Made by a program: the position numbers and the translations under genes. The notes under the pieces are model-generated. The model was not told where the DNA came from and did not search any database. It was given only the letters and a program-made list of their open reading frames with translations. From CAZNNH01 sp964574335 (lineage in GTDB: Bacteria; Acidobacteriota; Vicinamibacteria; Fen-336), in the NCBI GenBank assembly GCA_964574335.1, contig CAZNNH010000024.1:1-53482 (forward strand): DNA of 53,482 bases, written 5' to 3'. This document shows, in pieces, positions 19,545-27,094 of this stretch (the first letter of the stretch is position 1; each line of letters starts with the position of its first letter).

Positions 19545-20755
19545 CGGCCACGCCACCCGCCGACCTGCGCGCGGGCGCCCTCCGCTTCCTGGCCAGCCTG
19601 CGAACGCCGGATGGACGCTACCGTATGACGGCCGAGCGGGCGCCCACCCTGTTCACCGACTGCTTCGCCTTCTTCGTTCGTCTTCTCCTGGACGACCCGC
19701 TCGGCGCCGAGGAGCGCCGGGAGCTCGTCGATCGCCTGCTTCTCTCCCAGGACGAGAGGAGCGGCCTCTTCCGCTCCGGCTCCTGGCGCCCCGGCCTCCA
19801 CTCGGCACACGACGCCGAGTACGTGGACGGACAGCTCACCACCTTCGCGCTGGCGGCGCTGCGGGCCCTCGGCGCGGCGCCGCGCTTCCCGCTGCGGCCG
19901 CTCGGCGATCGAGCGGCCCCCGATGCCGTCGCCTCTCACCTGGACCGGCTAGCCTGGGCCGAGAACCCCTGGAACAGCGGGAACCGGGCCATGCAGCTCG
20001 GTATCCTTCTTTCGGCGGACCAGCTCTGCTTCGACGCTCCGGAGGCGGCCGAGGCCCTCGACGCCTGGTTTGCCTGGCACGACGCCCACGCTCGAGCCGC
20101 GACCGGCTTCTGGGGCGAAGGTCGCTGGGCCGACGGCTACATCGGCTTCGGCGGCGCCGCCCACCAGTACGTCGTCTACCACTTCTGGGACCGTCGTCCG
20201 CCCCACCTGGAGCGGGCGATCCGAAGGGTCCTGGAGCTGCAGTACCCGGACGGACGCTTCTGGCCGGTGGCGGGCGGCGGCTCGTGCTACGAGATGGACG
20301 CCCTCGAGGTGCTGCTCCTGGGCCGGCGGTGGCTGGGTCCGAACCCGGCCGTCGAAGCGGCGGCCCGCCGGGTGCTGCCGACCGTCCTCGAGAGCCGCAA
20401 CGTCGACGGCGGCTTCTGCTGGGCGCCGCGGCGAGACCTGAGAATCCTGGACCTGCTGCGCTCGAGTGGTTCTCCCCCGGACCTGCACCTCAAGCTCTGG
20501 AGCCTCCGGGCCCAGGTCAACGCGCTCCTGATCGGCGCCACCGAGCGCCGCACCGCCTGGACCGACGCCGCCCACCCGGCCCAGGACAGCTCCGTCTACG
20601 ACACCTGGTTCCGCCTGCTCACGCTGGCCGCCGTTTCGCGGCTCTGCTCCGAGCCCTGGCTCCAGCAGGTCCCCTGGCAGTCCCTGCCGTTTCCGAACTG
20701 GGGCTTCTTCGAGCCGGCTGCCACGGACGGACCGGCGGGCCCGGTGGTCTCCTGA
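19541..20755 (+). CDS. Alpha/alpha-toroid (prenyltransferase/squalene-cyclase-like) protein of unknown role
   Basis: 404 residues from the GTG at 19541, chosen because it overlaps the preceding stop in a GTGA junction. The sequence is a series of helical hairpins with recurrent Trp, Gly and acidic residues: LRTPDGRY, DAEYVDGQLTTFALAALRAL, LQYPDGRFWPVAGGGSCYEMDALEVLLL, ESRNVDGGFCWAPR, DSSVYDTWFRLLTLAAV. D-G-R/G-F repeats of this type build the alpha/alpha barrel of terpene cyclases, prenyltransferases and many glycan lyases and hydrolases. No signal peptide. I do not recognise a catalytic signature. In operon between the CMP-sugar synthetase and transferase A (1 base gap), so it probably works on the same glycan or its lipid carrier. 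Confidence 0.7.
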   Translation: MTATPPADLRAGALRFLASLRTPDGRYRMTAERAPTLFTDCFAFFVRLLLDDPLGAEERRELVDRLLLSQDERSGLFRSGSWRPGLHSAHDAEYVDGQLTTFALAALRALGAAPRFPLRPLGDRAAPDAVASHLDRLAWAENPWNSGNRAMQLGILLSADQLCFDAPEAAEALDAWFAWHDAHARAATGFWGEGRWADGYIGFGGAAHQYVVYHFWDRRPPHLERAIRRVLELQYPDGRFWPVAGGGSCYEMDALEVLLLGRRWLGPNPAVEAAARRVLPTVLESRNVDGGFCWAPRRDLRILDLLRSSGSPPDLHLKLWSLRAQVNALLIGATERRTAWTDAAHPAQDSSVYDTWFRLLTLAAVSRLCSEPWLQQVPWQSLPFPNWGFFEPAATDGPAGPVVS

Positions 20756-20756
20756 G

Positions 20757-22268
20757 ATGACAGCGGCCCGCCTCCGCCATCAACCGAAGCCGGGCGCTGA
20801 CCGGCGCCCGATCGCCATCCTCGCCAACATGGAGTTCGACCTCCGCCAGCTCGTGGAGCCGGGGGTCCTGAGCCGCCTCGCCGGGCGGCACCGGGTGGTG
20901 CTGTTCCTGGACCGGCATCTGGTGCCGCTGGTTCAGCCTCTGGTCGACGGCCTGGCCGAGTGCCGGCCGCGGCAGTACTACCGGGGCGGCACCGTCAAGG
21001 GCCGGCCTCCCCTTTCAAGGGGCCGATTCTTCGTCCACTCGCTCCTCACCCAGGTGCTCAAGCTCACCTGGGGCGACCGGCGGCCGAACGCCACCCGTAC
21101 CATGCTGACCCAGGCCTACCTCGGCGCCCGGCGACAGTCGCAGCTCTTCAGCGCCCCGCGGCTCCGCCGCTCGGTGGTGGCCCTGGCCGGCCTGGCCTCC
21201 CATCACCGGTGGCTGCGGCGGGGGCTGCTCCGCTTCGCCGAGCTCGCCCTCACCCCGAGAGGCTACGAACGGTTCTTCCGGGAGGAGTCTCCCTGCCTGG
21301 CCGTCAGCTTCAGCCTGGGTATCTCCAAGGACGCGTTCTTCATGAGGGAGGCGCGCCGGCATCGGGTGCCCGTCCTCAGCGTGGTGCAGAGCTGGGACAA
21401 GACCAGCACCAAGGGGTACCCGGGCGCCTCCAGCGACTACGCCATCGTGTGGAGCCACGTCCAGGCGGAGGAGGCCCAGGCGTACCAGGACGTGCCGGCA
21501 GGGCGGATCTACGTCGGTGGTGTCCCGGAGTGGGACCGGCACTTCCTGGACGCCGACAAGATCGACCGCGCCCGTTTCTGCCGCGACTTCGCCCTCGCCC
21601 CGGAGCGGGCGGTGATCTTCGTCGCCCTCTCCAGCATCCCCTACCACGCCGGGAACCTCCGGCTGATCGAGTTCCTGGTCGACTGCCTGAAGCAGGATCG
21701 CTTCGCGCGTCCCGCCCAGCTCCTGCTCCGCGCCCACCCCAAGTACTACCGCGCCGACCCGAGCCGTCGCGAGCGCGGCGAGCTGTTCGGGACCCTGGAG
21801 AGGCTGCGCGAGGAGCCGCAGGTGGGCGTCGACTACCCGAGCTTCGCCGCCGACTGGGGTGGTCTCCTGACGCCCGAGGACCAGGAGAAGGTACGTCGGA
21901 TCCTCCGCCACGCCGACGTCTGCCTGTCCGTGATCTCGACCCAGATGATCGAGGCCTCGATCTTCGACCGGCCGGCGGTGGCCGTGGACTACGGGCAGTG
22001 GAAGACCAACGTCCTCGACGTCGGCCGTCACCAGGTGAGCTTCGAGCACCTCGAGAGGATCCGCCGTACCGGCGCCGTCCCCCACGCCCGATCGGAGCCG
22101 GAGCTTCTGGAGCTGGTCAACGAGGCGCTCCTCGATCCAGGGCGGCGGACCCGCGAGCGCCGCGCCCTGGTCGACCAGGAGGTGCCGGTCCATCGCGGCA
22201 ACGCCGCCGACAAGGTGGCCGCCTGTATCGTCTCGGTGGCCGAGGGCCGGGGACTGCCGGCCGACTGA
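20757..22268 (+). CDS. Putative GT-B glycosyl- or glycerophospho-transferase A
   Basis: 503 residues, last gene of module A. Parts: AILANMEFDLRQLVE near the N-terminus, PVLSVVQSWDKTSTKGYPGASSDYAIVWS at about 215, YVGGVPEWD, VIFVALSSIPYH, LLRAHPKYY, then HADVCLSVISTQMIEASIFDRPAVAVDYG, where a late serine and an acidic residue are placed as in CDP-glycerol glycerophosphotransferases and other GT-B capsule enzymes. Clearly related to the protein at 30297-31889 in the middle and C-terminal parts, far less at the N-terminus. The likely role is transfer of the nonulosonic acid, or of a neighbouring residue, to the growing glycan; this is inference from linkage to the CMP-sugar genes. Confidence 0.72.
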   Translation: MTAARLRHQPKPGADRRPIAILANMEFDLRQLVEPGVLSRLAGRHRVVLFLDRHLVPLVQPLVDGLAECRPRQYYRGGTVKGRPPLSRGRFFVHSLLTQVLKLTWGDRRPNATRTMLTQAYLGARRQSQLFSAPRLRRSVVALAGLASHHRWLRRGLLRFAELALTPRGYERFFREESPCLAVSFSLGISKDAFFMREARRHRVPVLSVVQSWDKTSTKGYPGASSDYAIVWSHVQAEEAQAYQDVPAGRIYVGGVPEWDRHFLDADKIDRARFCRDFALAPERAVIFVALSSIPYHAGNLRLIEFLVDCLKQDRFARPAQLLLRAHPKYYRADPSRRERGELFGTLERLREEPQVGVDYPSFAADWGGLLTPEDQEKVRRILRHADVCLSVISTQMIEASIFDRPAVAVDYGQWKTNVLDVGRHQVSFEHLERIRRTGAVPHARSEPELLELVNEALLDPGRRTRERRALVDQEVPVHRGNAADKVAACIVSVAEGRGLPAD

Positions 22269-22276
22269 GGGCCGGG

Positions 22277-22301
22277 CCGCGGTAGCCGCCCCCCACCGCG
22301 G
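22277..22301. terminator. Hairpin between convergent genes
   Basis: A 7-bp perfect stem (CCGCGGT/ACCGCGG) with an 11-base loop lies in the 40-base gap between the convergent module A operon and the capsule gene, so it could stop transcription from both sides. No U-tract. Confidence 0.35.
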
Positions 22302-22308
22302 GTCGAGC

Positions 22309-23886
22309 TCAGCCGGCCGGGTCGTCGAGCGTCGAGTGTCCGGCAGGACGCCGCAGGCTGTCCACCGTGTAGCAGGCCAGCTCCCCCACCGCCCGATCCC
22401 AGATCTCCCGCTCGCCCTCGCCGGCCTGCTCGATCCGATAGTCGCCCTGCTTGCGCAGGAGCGTGGTGTAGAGGTTGACGGCCACCGACTCGCGGATCGT
22501 CGCCGCGACGTGGTGGACGAGGGCCCGCTCGTCGGGACGGAACCCGGCGAGCAGCTCCTGGACGTGGCGGCCCACGTCCTCGGCGCTCACCCGGCGGATC
22601 ATGGAGGGCGAGACGTGCTCATAGGGGGTCATGCCGAAGCAGACCACCGGCTTACCCCGGATCAGCGCCTCCAGGCCGATCGAGCCGCCCACCAGCGCCA
22701 CCAGCCGCGCCCCCTCGATCAGCTCCTTGGCCCCGAGTGCCGGATCGGCCAGGGCCACGTTCGGGATCTCGAGCAGCTTCCGGTAGTAGCCCAGCGAACG
22801 GCGGCCGACCTGCCTCGGATGCTCCTTGACCAGCAGCCGCCAGCCGACCGGCACCGCCCGGCTGAGCTGGCGCACCACCTCGATCTGGTTGAGGCTGGTC
22901 CGGTTCTTGACCAGGAGCGACATCTCCGGCTCGGTGTGCAACGGGTAGAAGACGTAGTCGAAGAGCCCCAGGTCCTTCGCCAGCACATAGCCGTCGCGAT
23001 GGCGACGGTCCATCCGATACGCCCGCCACGGGTTGGCCACCCGCTTGTGCCAGGAGCTGGCCAGCCGGCTCACCGCCTGGGGATCCTGATGCCCGCCGAG
23101 GCGGTAGGCGGCCTCGTCCCGGACGAGCTCCAGGGCGGTGCGCCAGGCCCGAGTCAGGCGCATCCCGGGGACCCGCGGCTTGCGGGAGGGGAGCACCACC
23201 CCGTCGTAGTGGGCGTGGGTCTCGCGCACCGTCCGCAGGTACTCCTCGGCGGCCTCCACGTGGGCGTCGCGCGGCGCCCCGGCCTGGTAGAGGTCGAACG
23301 CCCGTCGCGCCCGCGCCGGCGGGTCGAAGAGGTGGTCGGAGTAGATGAAGTGGTTGCGGATGCGGGTCGCCCGCAGGTTGAGGAAGCGGATCCCGCGCAC
23401 GGCCGCCAGGCGGTAGCCCAGGTACTCTCCGGCGCTCACGCAGATGAAAGAGACCACCAGGTCGGGTCGCACCGCGTCGAACAGCCGCTCGACCTCGAGG
23501 GCCGTCTCCTCGAGGACTCGCTGCATACGCTGGTGGCCGATCCGGGGGCGGTAGTCCTGGCGCAGCGAGGCCTGCCGGCCCATGACCATCCGGCGGTCCG
23601 CCACCACCGCGCTCCACAGCGTGGGGTCGCCGAGCTCGTCCTCGTACCGCTTCAGCCGCTCGCGATCCGGAAGGCCCACCTGGGCGCGGCGCCAGGCCTC
23701 CCACTCCCGGCCGACGTGAAACCCGGGGCCCTCGATCTCCGGCCGGCGGCGGGCGAAGGCACGGTAGAAGCGCGAGTCGGAAACGTAGAACCCGACCTGG
23801 TCGAGCTGGAGCGGGGCGCGCAACGCCCGCACCAGGTCGAAGAACATCTCGAGACCCAGGCCCTGGGTCAGAAAGATCACGTTCAA
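22309..23886 (-). CDS. Capsule polysaccharide biosynthesis protein (KpsS/LipB-like)
   Basis: 525 residues, TTG start at 23886. The central phrase FDYVFYPLHTEPEMSLLVKN, followed by LLVKEHPRQVG, is characteristic of the capsule-synthesis family PF05159 (KpsS, KpsC, LipB), which in other bacteria builds the beta-Kdo linker on the lipid of group 2 capsules. Further on is GGSIGLEALIRGKPVVCFGMTPY, the late GT-B donor-site region. The N-terminal segment (MNVIFLTQG, VRPDLVVSFICVSAGEYLGYRLA) forms the acceptor domain. Supports a lipid-linked capsule-like product in this organism. Convergent with module A and divergent from the sulfatase-fold gene, with its own promoter candidate. Confidence 0.8.
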   Translation of the reverse strand: MNVIFLTQGLGLEMFFDLVRALRAPLQLDQVGFYVSDSRFYRAFARRRPEIEGPGFHVGREWEAWRRAQVGLPDRERLKRYEDELGDPTLWSAVVADRRMVMGRQASLRQDYRPRIGHQRMQRVLEETALEVERLFDAVRPDLVVSFICVSAGEYLGYRLAAVRGIRFLNLRATRIRNHFIYSDHLFDPPARARRAFDLYQAGAPRDAHVEAAEEYLRTVRETHAHYDGVVLPSRKPRVPGMRLTRAWRTALELVRDEAAYRLGGHQDPQAVSRLASSWHKRVANPWRAYRMDRRHRDGYVLAKDLGLFDYVFYPLHTEPEMSLLVKNRTSLNQIEVVRQLSRAVPVGWRLLVKEHPRQVGRRSLGYYRKLLEIPNVALADPALGAKELIEGARLVALVGGSIGLEALIRGKPVVCFGMTPYEHVSPSMIRRVSAEDVGRHVQELLAGFRPDERALVHHVAATIRESVAVNLYTTLLRKQGDYRIEQAGEGEREIWDRAVGELACYTVDSLRRPAGHSTLDDPAG

Positions 23887-23940
23887 GAGCGGTCTCGCGG
23901 CGGGACGGAACGCCCGCAGCCCGACGGCTGGGGCGCCTCC

Positions 23941-23969
23941 ATTCTAGCCAGACGCGGACCCGACCCCAA
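23941..23969 (-). promoter_or_regulatory. Candidate promoter of the capsule gene
   Basis: Minus strand TTGGGG (23969 to 23964), 17 bases, TAGAAT (23946 to 23941), about 55 bases before the TTG start. Same boxes as the module A promoter candidate at 15488-15517. Confidence 0.5.
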
Positions 23970-23981
23970 GCCGGCGTCGGA

Positions 23982-24011
23982 TTGACTCGCTCCCGAGGCT
24001 CGCGCTAGCGT
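23982..24011 (+). promoter_or_regulatory. Candidate promoter of the sulfatase-fold gene
   Basis: TTGACT (23982-23987), 18 bases, TAGCGT (24006-24011). The expected transcript start falls on or beside the ATG at 24017, implying a leaderless message. Back to back with the capsule-gene promoter: the two -35 boxes are 12 bases apart. Confidence 0.45.
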
Positions 24012-24016
24012 CAGGC

Positions 24017-25675
24017 ATGATGCGAACCATCCAGGGCTTCCTGTTCGCCGTGGCGTGTGCCTCGAGCAGCCTGATGGCGGCCAGCCTGCTGCTCCGGCAG
24101 CAACGGGCCCCGGAGATCCTGGCCGCCCTGGGCGTTTTCCTGGGGGTGGCCCTCGCCTTCCGGCTCCACCGCCTGCCCCGCGCCGGCCGGGTGGTGGTCT
24201 GGGTGCTGGTCCTCATCCTGCCGCTGGCCAAGGCCGCCAAGAACCTGCGGGACACCGTGCGCTACCACGCGGCCTGGGCTGCCGAGCTTCCCGCCGGTCC
24301 GGCCGCGGAGCCCGCTCCGGCACGAGGGGACCGCCTCAACCTGGTCCTGATCACGATCGACACCCTGCGGCGCGACGCGCTGAGCCCCTACGGGGACCTC
24401 GTGAAGACGCCCCACATCGAGGCGCTGGCCCGGAGCGGCACCACGTTCTGGGCCGGCTACTCGCTGTCCAACCACACCACCCCCTCGATGGCGGGGCTGT
24501 TCGCCTCCGCCTACCCGACCCAGTTCGCGATGAGCCAGATCGCGTACCAGGTCCCCGAGAGCCGGGTGATGCCGGCCCAGCACCTGGCCGAGCGCGGCTG
24601 GAGCGCCGCCGCCGTGATCACCAACTTCAAGCTGGTCATGGACCGGCTCCGTCTCACCAGCGGGTTCCAGCGCCACCTGGGCATGCACCACAAGGAAGCC
24701 ACCATCGAGGTCGACGGCCGCTCCTTCTCTCCCCCGACCTTCAACCTGCCGCCCTTCCACCCCGCCCACCGGGAGATCCCCGACACCACGGAGTTCGTGG
24801 CCAGCCGTGCCACCAGCTACCTGGCACGGGGGCCGCGCGAGCCGTTCTTCCTCTGGGTCCACCTGATGGACCCTCACGATCCGTTCGCACCCCCGCCCCG
24901 CCTGACGAGCGGACCGCCGTCCCCGTCGCTCGGTCGGTTCGTGGACTTCGACGGCGATTTCTCCGGGCGCGAGGAGGACCTGGCCGAGCGGATCCGCCTC
25001 GGCGAACGTTACGTGACCAAGGAGGAGAAGGCCTTCATCAAGACCCGGTACCTCGACGAGGTGCGCTACGTGGACGAGGCCGTCGGAGCGCTCCTCGAGA
25101 CACTGGCCAAGCGGGCCCTCCTGGAGCACACCGTGGTGGTGCTCACTGCCGACCACGGCGAGGAGCTCTGGGACCACGGCGACTTCTCCCACGGGCAGAG
25201 CTTCAGGGACGTCCTGGTCAACGTGCCTCTGATCATCGCCCACCCCGCCCTCGGCAACGGCGCCAACCAACACACGCCGGTCAGCCACGTCGATCTGCTG
25301 CCCACCCTCTACGACCTGCTGGGCGTCCCCACCCCCGCGTCCTGCCAGGGGCGGAGCTTCGCAGCGCTGCTGCGGGGCGAGCCCTTCGAGGCCCGGCCGG
25401 TTTTCATGGAGCAGGGCGCCCTGAACCAGCACCAGGTTGGCCTGGTCGACGGGAGCTCCAAGGTGCTGTTCGACGACCTCGACGAGTCCCTGCAGGTCGT
25501 GGGACAGGACACCTACCGGACCTACTCCGTCCCGGCGCCGGAGCGGCTCGAGGAGCTGCGGGCCCTGCTCCGGGAGCACCTGGCCCGCAACCGGGAGCAG
25601 GCCAAGATCGCGTTCGACCCTGCCTATCAGCGCGAGGTGGAGGAGAACCTCAGGTCGCTGGGCCACGTCCGGTAG
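24017..25675 (+). CDS. Membrane-anchored sulfatase-fold protein with Thr at the nucleophile position
   Basis: 552 residues. Two to three hydrophobic segments in the first 75 residues (about 5-25, 33-50, 58-74) anchor a periplasmic alkaline-phosphatase-superfamily domain. Metal ligands are visible: Asp115 in LITIDTLRRDALSPYG, ADHGEELWDHGDFSHGQS, and the mid-domain LMDPHDPF. Where sulfatases carry C/S-x-P-x-R, the precursor of formylglycine, this protein has T154-T-P-S-M158: Thr replaces Cys/Ser and Met replaces Arg. Thr is the nucleophile in phosphoethanolamine and phosphoglycerol transferases of the same superfamily, so a phospho-transfer or phosphodiesterase role is at least as likely as sulfate ester hydrolysis. 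Forms a unit with the next gene (3-base gap). Confidence 0.82.
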   Translation: MMRTIQGFLFAVACASSSLMAASLLLRQQRAPEILAALGVFLGVALAFRLHRLPRAGRVVVWVLVLILPLAKAAKNLRDTVRYHAAWAAELPAGPAAEPAPARGDRLNLVLITIDTLRRDALSPYGDLVKTPHIEALARSGTTFWAGYSLSNHTTPSMAGLFASAYPTQFAMSQIAYQVPESRVMPAQHLAERGWSAAAVITNFKLVMDRLRLTSGFQRHLGMHHKEATIEVDGRSFSPPTFNLPPFHPAHREIPDTTEFVASRATSYLARGPREPFFLWVHLMDPHDPFAPPPRLTSGPPSPSLGRFVDFDGDFSGREEDLAERIRLGERYVTKEEKAFIKTRYLDEVRYVDEAVGALLETLAKRALLEHTVVVLTADHGEELWDHGDFSHGQSFRDVLVNVPLIIAHPALGNGANQHTPVSHVDLLPTLYDLLGVPTPASCQGRSFAALLRGEPFEARPVFMEQGALNQHQVGLVDGSSKVLFDDLDESLQVVGQDTYRTYSVPAPERLEELRALLREHLARNREQAKIAFDPAYQREVEENLRSLGHVR

Positions 25676-25678
25676 CCG

Positions 25679-27007
25679 GTGCGCCGCCTGGTCCAGGAGA
25701 CGTTGGCCCTTCCCGACCGGCTCCGCTCCGGTCACGTCCTGGCCGCGATGGCGGCGCTCCAAGCGGCGCGGGTGGTGGCGGCGGCCATCGCCGGCGGCCA
25801 CGCCGCTGGGGTGACGGCGGGCCGTGTCGGATACGTCCTGCTCGCCGCCGCGGCGCTGGCGACCATTCCCGGCCGGCTCGTCGGCCGGGCCGCTCAGCGT
25901 CTGGAACCATGGCTTCGGAGACCAGGCCGCTCCGGCCTGCTGCTGGCGACCGCCCTGTTCGTGCTGGTGCTGCCCCTGCTCGGGACCACCCACATCTCCA
26001 AGGACGAGGTGGGCTGCTACCGGGCCTCTCGGCTGGTCGCCCTCGAGGGGACTGGCTCCTTGCTGGAACACTACGTCGAGCTTCCCTGGCTCGGCGAGCG
26101 CCACCCGCCGCTGGCGCCCCTGGTGTACGGCGTGGCCCTCCGGCTCTTCGGCGACCAGGTCGCCACGACCCGGGGCGTCTGCCTGGTCTTCGGGCTGCTG
26201 ACCCTGCTCGGGACGCTACGCCTCGCAGCCGAGGGCGCTCATCGAGGCGAACCGATCGCCGCCGCGCTGCTCCTCTGCACGATGCCCCTGTTCCTGCGAC
26301 AGTCGGTGATGGCCAACAACGACATGCCGCTGGCCTTCTTCTTCTGCTGGACGGTGGTGCTGGCGGCGCCGTTGGCCAGCCGATCGACGGCGGCACGCTG
26401 CCTCGGCACGGCGCTGGCGGTCGGGGGCGGCTGGCTCACCAAGTACACGATCGCCTTCGTCTACCCGCTGCTGCTGCCGCACGTCCTCGGCCTCACCGGC
26501 CTGGCCCGCGGCCGGCGCCGGCAGCTCCTCTGGGCGCTCCTGGGAGGCCTCGGCTTCCTGGCCCTGTGGCTGGCGATCGCGGCCGAGAACGGCATCCTGA
26601 AGGCGCAGTGGGTCACCCTCTCGGGGCACGCCGGTGTCGCCCACCTCGAGGGGCCGGAGGGGTGGAGCAGCTCGGCCTTCTCGGCCTGGCGGAACGCCCA
26701 GCGCCTCCGGCTGATCGGCCTGGCCCTGCCCCGCGGGATCGCCGCCTACCTGCTCCCCCTGATCGCGCTCGGTCTGGTGACGGCGTGGGACCGGTCCGCC
26801 GAGCTGCCTCGGTTCGCGCTGTGGTGGGTGGCCGTGGTGGTGCTCCCGGTGGTCGTGATCTTCCCGGAGCTACGCTTCTGCCTCCCCGCCTTCCCGGCGT
26901 TGGCGGTGCTCGCCGCCCACGGCGCGGGACGGGTCCCGGGCCTGGCGGGGAGAGCGGTCCCGCTGGCGATCGCCTACGCGCTCGAGGAGACCGCCCACTG
27001 GCTGTAG
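25679..27007 (+). CDS. ArnT/PMT-like GT-C membrane glycosyltransferase
   Basis: 442 residues, GTG start, about ten hydrophobic segments. The first periplasmic loop has ISKDEVGCYRASRLV and then ELPWLGERHPPLAPLVYGVALRLFG, corresponding to the D-E and H-P-P motifs of GT39/GT83 family enzymes, which use a polyprenyl-phosphate sugar donor. ANNDMPLAFFF and GGWLTKYTIAFVYPL follow the family pattern. It should decorate lipid A, a glycan or a protein on the periplasmic side. Co-transcribed with the sulfatase-fold gene, so the two may act on the same surface structure. Nothing notable in the 87-base gap to the convergent neuC-like gene. Confidence 0.85.
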   Translation: MRRLVQETLALPDRLRSGHVLAAMAALQAARVVAAAIAGGHAAGVTAGRVGYVLLAAAALATIPGRLVGRAAQRLEPWLRRPGRSGLLLATALFVLVLPLLGTTHISKDEVGCYRASRLVALEGTGSLLEHYVELPWLGERHPPLAPLVYGVALRLFGDQVATTRGVCLVFGLLTLLGTLRLAAEGAHRGEPIAAALLLCTMPLFLRQSVMANNDMPLAFFFCWTVVLAAPLASRSTAARCLGTALAVGGGWLTKYTIAFVYPLLLPHVLGLTGLARGRRRQLLWALLGGLGFLALWLAIAAENGILKAQWVTLSGHAGVAHLEGPEGWSSSAFSAWRNAQRLRLIGLALPRGIAAYLLPLIALGLVTAWDRSAELPRFALWWVAVVVLPVVVIFPELRFCLPAFPALAVLAAHGAGRVPGLAGRAVPLAIAYALEETAHWL

Positions 27008-27094
27008 TGTCCCGTGCCAGGGGTCTTGTCGACCAACGAACTGTGCCCCCACGGCCCTCCGGCATGAGGTGCGATACGGAACACCGGGCAGGAC

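Noticed and set aside
24011..26104. Long open frame of almost 700 codons on the minus strand opposite the sulfatase-fold and GT-C genes
   Set aside because: It is antisense to two genes with clear family motifs, rich in Gly, Arg, Gln, Val, Asp and Pro, and has no recognisable domain; a shadow of high-GC codon use.
27008..27094. Possible terminator between the convergent ArnT-like and neuC genes
   Set aside because: No inverted repeat of useful length is present in the gap.
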